DNA of 64,000 bases. Source: Osmia lignaria lignaria (Eukaryota > Arthropoda > Insecta > Hymenoptera > Megachilidae). The stretch covers positions 1,504,501 through 1,568,500 of the forward strand of contig NW_027478159.1 of assembly GCF_051020975.1 (NCBI RefSeq), given 5' to 3'. A model generated the notes under the pieces. That model did not search any database, had not been told where the DNA came from, and saw only the letters and a program-made list of their open reading frames with translations. Position 1 is the first letter of the stretch. The number at the start of each line of letters is the position of its first letter. Shown here piece by piece: positions 8,687-19,956 of the stretch. A program made the translations under genes and the position numbers.

Positions 8687-11600
8687 TTGCAGATATATCT
8701 CAAGGGAAGGGGCCTGACGGACATATTTCGAGATATTTCTTCTTCTTGTTGTTCTTCTTCTGCACAGCTAAGCTGGAAGTGGCATTTGCGGCTCGCACTA
8801 GTGCAGAGTTATCTCAAAGAAAGGGGCCACGGTGTTTCTGTATCTCTATTATGTTGGTGCGGCTTTGGAACTTTTAAATATCTCGATATATCTCGAAAAC
8901 TACGCTTCTGACCAAAAAATATCATAGAACATAAATTGTACGAAACATAATTCTCTACAAAAAAGGTCTCTTAACATTTTGCCATAGCTCGCTTCGTTTC
9001 CGAGATATTTGCAGATATATCTCAAGGGAAGGGGCCTGACGGACATATTTCGAGATATTTCTTCTTCTTGTTGTTCTTCTTCTGCACAGCTAAACTGGAA
9101 GTGGCATTTACAGCTCGCAATAGTGCAGAGTTATCTCAAAGAAAGGGGCCACGGTGTTTCTGTATCTCTATTATGTTGGTGCGGCTTCGGAACTTTTAAA
9201 TATCTCGATATATCTCGAGAACTACGCGTCTGATCGAAAAATATCATAGAACATAAAAAGTAGGAAACTTAATTCTCTACAAAAAAGGTCTCTTAACATT
9301 TTGCCATAGCTCGCTTCGTTTCCGAGATATTTGCAGATTTAATTCAAGGGAAGGGGCCTGACGGACATATTTCGAGATATTTCTTCTTCTTGTTGTTCTT
9401 CTTCTGCACAGCTAAGCTGGAAGTGGCATTTGCGGCTCGCACTAGTGCAGAGTTATCTCAAAGAAAGGAGCCACGGTGTTTCTGTATCTCTATTATCTTG
9501 GTGCGGCTTCGGAACTTTTAAATATCTCGATATATCTCGAAAACTACGCTTCTGATCGAAAGATATCATAGAACATAAATTGTAGGAAACATAATTCTCT
9601 ACAAAAAACGTCTCTTAACATTTTGCCATAGCTCGCTTCGTTTCCGAGATATTTGCAGATTCAGCTCAAAGGAACGGGCCTGACGGACATATTTCGAGAT
9701 ACTTCTTCTTCTTGTTGTTCTTCCTCTGCACAGCTAAGCTGGAAGTGGCATTTGCAGCTCACAATAGTGCAGAGTTATCTCAAAGGAAGGGGCCACGGTG
9801 TTTCTGTATCTCTATTATGTTGGTGCGGCGTCGGAACTTTTAAATATCTTGATATATCTCGAGAACTACGCATCTGATCAAAAAATATCATAGAACATAA
9901 ATTGTAGGAAACATAATTCTCTACAAAAAAGGTCTCTTAACATTTTGCCATAGCTCGCTTCGTTTCCGAGATATTTGCAGATATATCTCAAGGGAAGGGG
10001 CCTGACGGACATATTTCGAGATATTTCTTCTTCTTGTTGTTCTTCTTCTGCACAGCTAAACTGGAAGTGGCATTTACAGCTCGCAATAGTGCAGAGTTAT
10101 CTCAAAGAAAGGGGCCACGGTGTTTCTGTATCTCTATTATGTTGGTGCGGCTTCGGAACTTTTAAATATCTCGATATATCTCGAGAACTACGCGTCTGAT
10201 CGAAAAATATCATAGAACATAAAAAGTAGGAAACTTAATTCTCTACAAAAAAGGTCTCTTAACATTTTGCCATAGCTCGCTTCGTTTCCGAGATATTTGC
10301 AGATTTAATTCAAGGGAAGGGGCCTGACGGACATATTTCGAGATATTTCTTCTTCTTGTTGTTCTTCTTCTGCACAGCTAAGCTGGAAGTGGCATTTGCG
10401 GCTCGCACTAGTGCAGAGTTATCTCAAAGAAAGGAGCCACGGTGTTTCTGTATCTCTATTATCTTGGTGCGGCTTCGGAACTTTTAAATATCTCGATATA
10501 TCTCGAAAACTACGCTTCTGATCGAAAGATATCATAGAACATAAATTGTAGGAAACATAATTCTCTACAAAAAACGTCTCTTAACATTTTGCCATAGCTC
10601 GCTTCGTTTCCGAGATATTTGCAGATTCAGCTCAAAGGAACGGGCCTGACGGACATATTTCGAGATACTTCTTCTTCTTGTTGTTCTTCCTCTGCACAGC
10701 TAAGCTGGAAGTGGCATTTGCAGCTCACAATAGTGCAGAGTTATCTCAAAGGAAGGGGCCACGGTGTTTCTGTATCTCTATTATGTTGGTGCGGCGTCGG
10801 AACTTTTAAATATCTTGATATATCTCGAGAACTACGCATCTGATCAAAAAATATCATAGAACATAAAAAGTAGGAAACTTAATTCTCTACAAAAAAGGTC
10901 TCTTAACATTTTGCCATAGCTCGCTTCGTTTCCGAGATATTTGCAGATTTATCTCAAGGGAAGGGGCCTGACGGACATATTTCGAGATATTTCTTCTTCT
11001 TGTTGTTCTTCTTCTGCACAGCTAAACTGGAAGTGGCATTTCCAGCTCGCAATCGTGCAGAGTTATCTCAAAGAAAGGGGCCACGGTGTTTCTGTATCTC
11101 TATTATGTTGGTGCGGCTTCGGAGCTTTTAAATATCTTGATATATCTCGAGAACTACGCCTCTGATCGAAAAATATCATAGAACACAAAAAGTAGGAAAC
11201 TTAATTCTCTACAAAAAAGGTCTCTTAACATTTTGCCATAGCTCGCTTCGTTTCCGAGATATTTGCAGATTTATCACAAGGCAAGGGGCCTGACGGACAT
11301 ATTTCGAGATATTTCTTCTTCTTGTTGTTCTTCTTCTGCACAGCTAAGCTGGAAGTGGCATTTGCAGCGCGCAATAGTGCAGAGTTATCTCAAAGAAAGG
11401 GGCCACGGTGTTTCTGTATCTCTATTATGTTGGTGCGGCTTCGGAACTTTTAAATATCTCGATATATCTCGAAAACTACGCTTCTGACCAAAAAATATCA
11501 TAGAACATAAATTGTACGAAACATAATTCTCTACAAAAAAGGTCTCTTAACATTTTGCCATAGCTCGCTTCGTTTCCGAGATATTTGCAGATATATCTCA

Positions 11601-12872
11601 AGGGAAGGGGCCTGACGGACATATTTCGAGATATTTCTTCTTCTTGTTGTTCTTCTTCTGCACAGCTAAGCTGGAAGTGGCATTTACAGCTCGCAATAGT
11701 GCAGAGTTATCTCAAAGAAAGGGGCCACGGTGTTTCTGTATCTCTATTATGTTGGTGCGGCTTTGGAACTTTTAAATATCTCGATATATTTCGAAAACTA
11801 CGCTTCTGACCAAAAAATATCATAGAACATAACTTGTACGAAACATAATTCTCTACAAAAAAGGTCTCTTAACATTTTGCCATAGCTCGCTTCGTTTCCG
11901 AGATATTTGCAGATATATCTCAAGGGAAGGGGCCTGACGGACATATTTCGAGATATTTCTTCTTCTTGTTGTTCTTCTTCTGCACAGCTAAGCTGGAAGT
12001 GGCATTTACAGCTCGCAATAGTGCAGAGTTATCTCAAAGAAAGGGGCCACGGTGTTTCTGTATCTCTATTATGTTGGTGCGGCTTCGGAACTTTTAAATA
12101 TCTTGATATATCTCGAGAACTACGCATCTGATCAAAAAATACCATAGAACATAAAAAGTAGGAAACTTAATTCTCTACAAAAAAGGTCTCTTAACATTTT
12201 GCCATAGCTCGCTTCGTTTCCGAGATATTTGCAGATTTATCTCAAGGGAAGGGGCCTGACGGACATATTTCGAGATATTTCTTCTTCTTGTTGTTCTTCT
12301 TCTGCACAGCTAAACTGGAAGTGGCATTTCCAGCTCGCAATCGTGCAGAGTTATCTCAAAGAAAGGGGCCACGGTGTTTCTGTATCTCTATTATGTTGGT
12401 GCGGCTTCGGAGCTTTTAAATATCTTGATATATCTCGAGAACTACGCCTCTGATCGAAAAATATCATAGAACATAAAAAGTAGGAAACTTAATTCTCTAC
12501 AAAAAAGGTCTCTTAACATTTTGCCATAGCTCGCTTCGTTTCCGAGATATTTGCAGATTTATCTCAAGGCAAGGGGCCTGACGGACATATTTCGAGATAT
12601 TTCTTCTTCTTGTTGTTCTTCTTCTGCACAGCTAAGCTGGAAGTGGCATTTGCAGCGCGCAATAGTGCAGAGTTATCTCAAAGAAAGGGGCCACGGTGTT
12701 TCTGTATCTCTATTATGTTGGTGCGGCTTCGGAACTTTTAAATATCTCGATATATCTCGAAAACTACGCTTCTGACCAAAAAATATCATAGAACATAAAT
12801 TGTACGAAACATAATTCTCTACAAAAAAGGTCTCTTAACATTTTGCCATAGCTCGCTTCGTTTCCGAGATAT
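8687..12872 (+). repeat. Ten-monomer higher-order repeat, second copy with insertion
   Basis: The order is E F G H, an extra F G H, then A B' C D A B. Without the inserted three monomers it is the same ten-monomer series as 5467-8686. B' at 11263 differs from B by TTTATCACAAGG, and the A before it has GAACACAAAAAG. Both private changes recur at 19957-20600 in the later duplicate, so they arose before that duplication. Confidence 0.85.
9009..10940 (+). repeat. Tandem duplication of the F-G-H trio (2 x 966 bp)
   Basis: F, G and H at 9009, 9331 and 9653 are followed at once by F, G and H at 9975, 10297 and 10619. Both trios have GAAAGATATC in G and GCGGCGTCGG in H. The first H ends with a K-type tail (AAATTGTAGGAAACATAATT), while the second H has the usual AAAAAGTAGGAAACTTAATT. 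The duplication junction therefore probably lies in the 3' tail of the H at 9653. The parallel place in the second large unit (18991-19956) has only one trio. Confidence 0.85.
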
Positions 12873-13516
12873 TTGCAGATATATCTCAAGGGAAGGGGCC
12901 TGACGGACATATTTCGAGATATTTCTTCTTCTTGTTGTTCTTCTTCTGCACAGCTAAGCTGGAAGTGGCATTTACAGCTCGCAATAGTGCAGAGTTATCT
13001 CAAAGAAAGGGGCCACGGTGTTTCTGTATCTCTATTATGTTGGTGCGGCTTTGGAACTTTTAAATATCTCGATATATTTCGAAAACTACGCTTCTGACCA
13101 AAAAATATCATAGAACATAACTTGTACGAAACATAATTCTCTACAAAAAAGGTCTCTTAACATTTTGCCATAGCTCGCTTCGTTTCCGAGATATTTGCAG
13201 ATATATCTCAAGGGAAGGGGCCTGACGGACATATTTCGAGATATTTCTTCTTCTTGTTGTTCTTCTTCTGCACAGCTAAGCTGGAAGTGGCATTTACAGC
13301 TCGCAATAGTGCAGAGTTATCTCAAAGAAAGGGGCCACGGTGTTTCTGTATCTCTATTATGTTGGTGCGGCTTCGGAACTTTTAAATATCTTGATATATC
13401 TCGAGAACTACGCATCTGATCAAAAAATACCATAGAACATAAAAAGTAGGAAACTTAATTCTCTACAAAAAAGGTCTCTTAACATTTTGCCATAGCTCGC
13501 TTCGTTTCCGAGATAT
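10941..13516 (+). repeat. Four-monomer A-B-C-D repeat, two copies of 1,288 bp
   Basis: A B' C D at 10941-12228 is followed by A B C D at 12229-13516. The second set lacks the B' change TTTATCACAAGG and the GAACACAAAAAG change of the preceding A. The same pair is present at 19957-22532 in the second large unit. An A B C D A B stretch also occurs at 6755-8686 and at 16737-18668, so this four-monomer module is a recurring building block of the zone. Confidence 0.85.
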
Positions 13517-16092
13517 TTGCAGATATATCTCAAGGGAAGGGGCCTGACGGACATATTTCGAGATATTTCTTCTTCTTGTTGTTCTTCTTCTGCACAGCTA
13601 AGCTGGAAGTGGCATTTACAGCTCGCAATACTGCAGAGTTATCTCAAAGAAAGGGGCCACGGTGTTTCTGTATCCCTATTATGTTGGTGCGGCTTCGGAA
13701 CTTTTAAATATCTCGATATATCTCGAAAACTACGCTTCTGATCAAAAAATATCATAGAACATAAATTGTAGGAAACATAATTCTCTACAAAAAACGTCTC
13801 TTAACATTTTGCCATAGCTCGCTTCGTTTCCGAGATATTTGCAGATTTATCTCAAGGGAAGGGGCCTGACGGACATATTTCGAGATATTTCTTCTTCTTG
13901 TTGTTCTTCTTCTGCACAGCTAAGCTGGAAGTGGCATTTGCGGCTCGCACTAGTGCAGAGTTATCTCAAAGAAAGGGGCCACGGTGTTTCTGTATCTCTA
14001 TTATGTTGGTGCGGCTTTGGAACTTTTAAATATCTCGATATATCTCGAAAACTACGCATCTGATCAAAAAATACCATAGAACATAAAAAGTAGGAAACTT
14101 AATTCTCTACAAAAAAGGTCTCTTAACATTTTGCCATAGCTCGCTTCGTTTCCGAGATATTTGCAGATTTATCTCAAGGGAAGGGGCCTGACGGACATAT
14201 TTCGAGATATTTCTTCTTCTTGTTGTTCTTCTTCTGCACAGCTAAACTGGAAGTGGCATTTCCAGCTCGCAATCGTGCAGAGTTATCTCAAAGAAAGGGG
14301 CCACGGTGTTTCTGTATCTCTATTATGTTGGTGCGGCTTCGGAGCTTTTAAATATCTTGATATATCTCGAGAACTACGCCTCTGATCGAAAAATATCATA
14401 GAACATAAAAAGTAGGAAACTTAATTCTCTACAAAAAAGGTCTCTTAACATTTTGCCATAGCTCGCTTCGTTTCCGAGATATTTGCAGATATATCTCAAG
14501 GGAAGGGGCCTGACGGACATATTTCGAGATATTTCTTCTTCTTGTTGTTCTTCTTCTGCACAGCTAAGCTGGAAGTGGCATTTACAGCTCGCAATAGTGC
14601 AGAGTTATCTCAAAGAAAGGGGCCACGGTGTTTCTGTATCTCTATTATGTTGGTGCGGCTTTGGAACTTTTAAATATCTCGATATATTTCGAAAACTACG
14701 CTTCTGACCAAAAAATATCATAGAACATAACTTGTACGAAACATAATTCTCTACAAAAAAGGTCGCTTAACATTTTGCCATAGCTCGCTTCGTTTCCGAG
14801 ATATTTGCAGATATATCTCAAGGGAAGGGGCCTGACGGACATATTTCGAGATATTTCTTCTTCTTGTTGTTCTTCTTCTGCACAGCTAAGCTGGAAGTGG
14901 CATTTACAGCTCGCAATAGTGCAGAGTTATCTCAAAGAAAGGGGCCACGGTGTTTCTGTATCTCTATTATGTTGGTGCGGCTTCGGAACTTTTAAATATC
15001 TTGATATATCTCGAGAACTACGCATCTGATCAAAAAATACCATAGAACATAAAAAGTAGGAAACTTAATTCTCTACAAAAAAGGTCTCTTAACATTTTGC
15101 CATAGCTCGCTTCGTTTCCGAGATATTTGCAGATATATCTCAAGGGAAGGGGCCTGACGGACATATTTCGAGATATTTCTTCTTCTTGTTGTTCTTCTTC
15201 TGCACAGCTAAGCTGGAAGTGGCATTTACAGCTCGCAATACTGCAGAGTTATCTCAAAGAAAGGGGCCACGGTGTTTCTGTATCCCTATTATGTTGGTGC
15301 GGCTTCGGAACTTTTAAATATCTCGATATATCTCGAAAACTACGCTTCTGATCAAAAAATATCATAGAACATAAATTGTAGGAAACATAATTCTCTACAA
15401 AAAACGTCTCTTAACATTTTGCCATAGCTCGCTTCGTTTCCGAGATATTTGCAGATTTATCTCAAGGGAAGGGGCCTGACGGACATATTTCGAGATATTT
15501 CTTCTTCTTGTTGTTCTTCTTCTGCACAGCTAAGCTGGAAGTGGCATTTGCGGCTCGCACTAGTGCAGAGTTATCTCAAAGAAAGGGGCCACGGTGTTTC
15601 TGTATCTCTATTATGTTGGTGCGGCTTTGGAACTTTTAAATATCTCGATATATCTCGAAAACTACGCATCTGATCAAAAAATACCATAGAACATAAAAAG
15701 TAGGAAACTTAATTCTCTACAAAAAAGGTCTCTTAACATTTTGCCATAGCTCGCTTCGTTTCCGAGATATTTGCAGATTTATCTCAAGGGAAGGGGCCTG
15801 ACGGACATATTTCGAGATATTTCTTCTTCTTGTTGTTCTTCTTCTGCACAGCTAAACTGGAAGTGGCATTTCCAGCTCGCAATCGTGCAGAGTTATCTCA
15901 AAGAAAGGGGCCACGGTGTTTCTGTATCTCTATTATGTTGGTGCGGCTTCGGAGCTTTTAAATATCTTGATATATCTCGAGAACTACCCCTCTGATCGAA
16001 AAATATCATAGAACATAAAAAGTAGGAAACTTAATTCTCTACAAAAAAGGTCTCTTAACATTTTGCCATAGCTCGCTTCGTTTCCGAGATAT
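12873..16092 (+). repeat. Five-monomer C-D-I-J-A repeat, two copies of 1,610 bp
   Basis: C D I J A at 12873-14482 is followed by C D I J A' at 14483-16092. I has CAATACTGCAG and GTATCCCTATT. J joins a K-type centre (CTCGAAAACTACGC) to a D-type tail (ATCTG, AATACCATAG, AAAAAGTAGG). A' differs from A by GAACTACCCCTC. The C at 14483 has a private GGTCGCTT. Confidence 0.85.
13839..14160 (+). repeat. J monomer: K-to-D hybrid
   Basis: This copy has K-class GCGGCTCGCACTAG, GGCTTTGG and CTCGAAAACTACGC, then switches to the D-type CATCTGATC, AATACCATAG and AAAAAGTAGGAAACTT. The exchange point lies in the short interval around 14050-14060. Copies of the same hybrid stand at 15449, 22855 and 24465. One recombination event was therefore copied first within a 1,610-bp unit and then within the 8.7-kb unit. 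Confidence 0.75.
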
Positions 16093-16414
16093 TTGCAGAT
16101 ATATCTCAAGGGAAGGGGCCTGACGGACATATTTCGAGATATTTCTTCTTCTTGTTGTTCTTCTTCTGCACAGCTAAACTGGAAGTGGCATTTCCAGCTC
16201 GCAATCGTGCAGAGTTATCTCAAAGAAAGGGGCCACGGTGTTTCTGTATCTCTATTATGTTGGTGCGGCTTCGGAGCTTTTAAATATCTTGATATATCTC
16301 GAGAACTACCCCTCTGATCGAAAAATATCATAGAACATAAAAAGTAGGAAACTTAATTCTCTACAAAAAAGGTCTCTTAACATTTTGCCATAGCTCGCTT
16401 CGTTTCCGAGATAT
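16093..16414 (+). repeat. Extra A' monomer with a C-type head (crossover product)
   Basis: The head is GCAGATATATCTC, as in the C monomer that should follow A'. The body is A' (CTAAACTGG, CATTTCCAGC, GAACTACCCCTC). The previous monomer (15771) is a full A' with the GCAGATTTATC head, and the next (16415) is C. The matching place in copy 2 (24787 then 25109) has A' followed directly by C. An unequal exchange between a C head and an A' body explains the added 322 bp. Confidence 0.8.
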
Positions 16415-16736
16415 TTGCAGATATATCTCAAGGGAAGGGGCCTGACGGACATATTTCGAGATATTTCTTCTTCTTGTTGTTCTTCTTCTGCACAGCTAAG
16501 CTGGAAGTGGCATTTACAGCTCGCAATAGTGCAGAGTTATCTCAAAGAAAGGGGCCACGGTGTTTCTGTATCTCTATTATGTTGGTGCGGCTTTGGAACT
16601 TTTAAATATCTCGATATATTTCGAAAACTACGCTTCTGACCAAAAAATATCATAGAACATAACTTGTACGAAACATAATTCTCTACAAAAAAGGTCTCTT
16701 AACATTTTGCCATAGCTCGCTTCGTTTCCGAGATAT

Positions 16737-17058
16737 TTGCAGATATATCTCAAGGGAAGGGGCCTGACGGACATATTTCGAGATATTTCTTCTTCTTGTT
16801 GTTCTTCTTCTGCACAGCTAAACTGGAAGTGGCATTTCCAGCTCGCAATCGTGCAGAGTTATCTCAAAGAAAGGGGCCACGGTGTTTCTGTATCTCTATT
16901 ATGTTGGTGCGGCTTCGGAGCTTTTAAATATCTTGATATATCTCGAGAACTACGCCTCTGATCGAAAAATATCATAGAACATAAAAAGTAGGAAACTTAA
17001 TTCTCTACAAAAAAGGTCTCTTAACATTTTGCCATAGCTCGCTTCGTTTCCGAGATAT
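16737..17058 (+). repeat. Junction monomer between the two 27-monomer units
   Basis: It follows a C monomer, where D would be expected, and has the D-type head GCAGATATATC. Its body is A (CTAAACTGG, CATTTCCAGC, CAATCGTGC, CGGAGCTTTT). All other unmodified A copies of the zone have GCAGATTTATC. The crossover that made the 8.7-kb tandem duplication therefore most likely fell between about 16747 and 16825. Confidence 0.8.
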
Positions 17059-18668
17059 TTGCAGATTTATCTCAAGGCAAGGGGCCTGACGGACATATTT
17101 CGAGATATTTCTTCTTCTTGTTGTTCTTCTTCTGCACAGCTAAGCTGGAAGTGGCATTTGCAGCGCGCAATAGTGCAGAGTTATCTCAAAGAAAGGGGCC
17201 ACGGTGTTTCTGTATCTCTATTATGTTGGTGCGGCTTCGGAACTTTTAAATATCTCGATATATCTCGAAAACTACGCTTCTGACCAAAAAATATCATAGA
17301 ACATAAATTGTACGAAACATAATTCTCTACAAAAAAGGTCTCTTAACATTTTGCCATAGCTCGCTTCGTTTCCGAGATATTTGCAGATATATCTCAAGGG
17401 AAGGGGCCTGACGGACATATTTCGAGATATTTCTTCTTCTTGTTGTTCTTCTTCTGCACAGCTAAGCTGGAAGTGGCATTTACAGCTCGCAATAGTGCAG
17501 AGTTATCTCAAAGAAAGGGGCCACGGTGTTTCTGTATCTCTATTATGTTGGTGCGGCTTTGGAACTTTTAAATATCTCGATATATTTCGAAAACTACGCT
17601 TCTGACCAAAAAATATCATAGAACATAACTTGTACGAAACATAATTCTCTACAAAAAAGGTCTCTTAACATTTTGCCATAGCTCGCTTCGTTTCCGAGAT
17701 ATTTGCAGATATATCTCAAGGGAAGGGGCCTGACGGACATATTTCGAGATATTTCTTCTTCTTGTTGTTCTTCTTCTGCACAGCTAAGCTGGAAGTGGCA
17801 TTTACAGCTCGCAATAGTGCAGAGTTATCTCAAAGAAAGGGGCCACGGTGTTTCTGTATCTCTATTATGTTGGTGCGGCTTCGGAACTTTTAAATATCTT
17901 GATATATCTCGAGAACTACGCATCTGATCAAAAAATACCATAGAACATAAAAAGTAGGAAACTTAATTCTCTACAAAAAAGGTCTCTTAACATTTTGCCA
18001 TAGCTCGCTTCGTTTCCGAGATATTTGCAGATTTATCTCAAGGGAAGGGGCCTGACGGACATATTTCGAGATATTTCTTCTTCTTGTTGTTCTTCTTCTG
18101 CACAGCTAAACTGGAAGTGGCATTTCCAGCTCGCAATCGTGCAGAGTTATCTCAAAGAAAGGGGCCACGGTGTTTCTGTATCTCTATTATGTTGGTGCGG
18201 CTTCGGAGCTTTTAAATATCTTGATATATCTCGAGAACTACGCCTCTGATCGAAAAATATCATAGAACATAAAAAGTAGGAAACTTAATTCTCTACAAAA
18301 AAGGTCTCTTAACATTTTGCCATAGCTCGCTTCGTTTCCGAGATATTTGCAGATTTATCTCAAGGCAAGGGGCCTGACGGACATATTTCGAGATATTTCT
18401 TCTTCTTGTTGTTCTTCTTCTGCACAGCTAAGCTGGAAGTGGCATTTGCAGCGCGCAATAGTGCAGAGTTATCTCAAAGAAAGGGGCCACGGTGTTTCTG
18501 TATCTCTATTATGTTGGTGCGGCTTCGGAACTTTTAAATATCTCGATATATCTCGAAAACTACGCTTCTGACCAAAAAATATCATAGAACATAAATTGTA
18601 CGAAACATAATTCTCTACAAAAAAGGTCTCTTAACATTTTGCCATAGCTCGCTTCGTTTCCGAGATAT

Positions 18669-19956
18669 TTGCAGATATATCTCAAGGGAAGGGGCCTGAC
18701 GGACATATTTCGAGATATTTCTTCTTCTTGTTGTTCTTCTTCTGCACAGCTAAGCTGGAAGTGGCATTTGCGGCTCGCACTAGTGCAGAGTTATCTCAAA
18801 GAAAGGGGCCACGGTGTTTCTGTATCTCTATTATGTTGGTGCGGCTTTGGAACTTTTAAATATCTCGATATATCTCGAAAACTACGCTTCTGACCAAAAA
18901 ATATCATAGAACATAAATTGTACGAAACATAATTCTCTACAAAAAAGGTCTCTTAACATTTTGCCATAGCTCGCTTCGTTTCCGAGATATTTGCAGATAT
19001 ATCTCAAGGGAAGGGGCCTGACGGACATATTTCGAGATATTTCTTCTTCTTGTTGTTCTTCTTCTGCACAGCTAAACTGGAAGTGGCATTTACAGCTCGC
19101 AATAGTGCAGAGTTATCTCAAAGAAAGGGGCCACGGTGTTTCTGTATCTCTATTATGTTGGTGCGGCTTCGGAACTTTTAAATATCTCGATATATCTCGA
19201 GAACTACGCGTCTGATCGAAAAATATCATAGAACATAAAAAGTAGGAAACTTAATTCTCTACAAAAAAGGTCTCTTAACATTTTGCCATAGCTCGCTTCG
19301 TTTCCGAGATATTTGCAGATTTAATTCAAGGGAAGGGGCCTGACGGACATATTTCGAGATATTTCTTCTTCTTGTTGTTCTTCTTCTGCACAGCTAAGCT
19401 GGAAGTGGCATTTGCGGCTCGCACTAGTGCAGAGTTATCTCAAAGAAAGGAGCCACGGTGTTTCTGTATCTCTATTATCTTGGTGCGGCTTCGGAACTTT
19501 TAAATATCTCGATATATCTCGAAAACTACGCTTCTGATCGAAAGATATCATAGAACATAAATTGTAGGAAACATAATTCTCTACAAAAAACGTCTCTTAA
19601 CATTTTGCCATAGCTCGCTTCGTTTCCGAGATATTTGCAGATTCAGCTCAAAGGAACGGGCCTGACGGACATATTTCGAGATACTTCTTCTTCTTGTTGT
19701 TCTTCCTCTGCACAGCTAAGCTGGAAGTGGCATTTGCAGCTCACAATAGTGCAGAGTTATCTCAAAGGAAGGGGCCACGGTGTTTCTGTATCTCTATTAT
19801 GTTGGTGCGGCGTCGGAACTTTTAAATATCTTGATATATCTCGAGAACTACGCATCTGATCAAAAAATATCATAGAACATAAAAAGTAGGAAACTTAATT
19901 CTCTACAAAAAAGGTCTCTTAACATTTTGCCATAGCTCGCTTCGTTTCCGAGATAT
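18669..19956 (+). repeat. E-F-G-H set in the second large unit
   Basis: This is the single-trio counterpart of 8687-10940. G at 19313 has TTTAATTCAAGG and GAAAGATATC, and H at 19635 has GCGGCGTCGG. H ends in AAAAAGTAGGAAACTT. This is the form expected before the 966-bp F-G-H duplication, or after loss of one trio. Confidence 0.85.

Larger units (their letters stand above)
6755..16736 (+). repeat. 27-monomer higher-order unit, copy 1 (31 monomers)
   Basis: Variant order is A B C D A B E F G H, (F G H), A B' C D A B C D I J A C D I J A', (A'), C. Removing the two bracketed insertions leaves 27 monomers in exactly the order found at 16737-25430. Shared private markers include TTTATCACAAGG, GAACACAAAAAG, GAAAGATATC, GCGGCGTCGG and GAACTACCCCTC, each at the matching place. 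A copy-specific change is GGTCGCTTAAC near 14761, where the other copy has GGTCTCTTAAC. I compared marker sites and translations, not every base. Confidence 0.88.
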
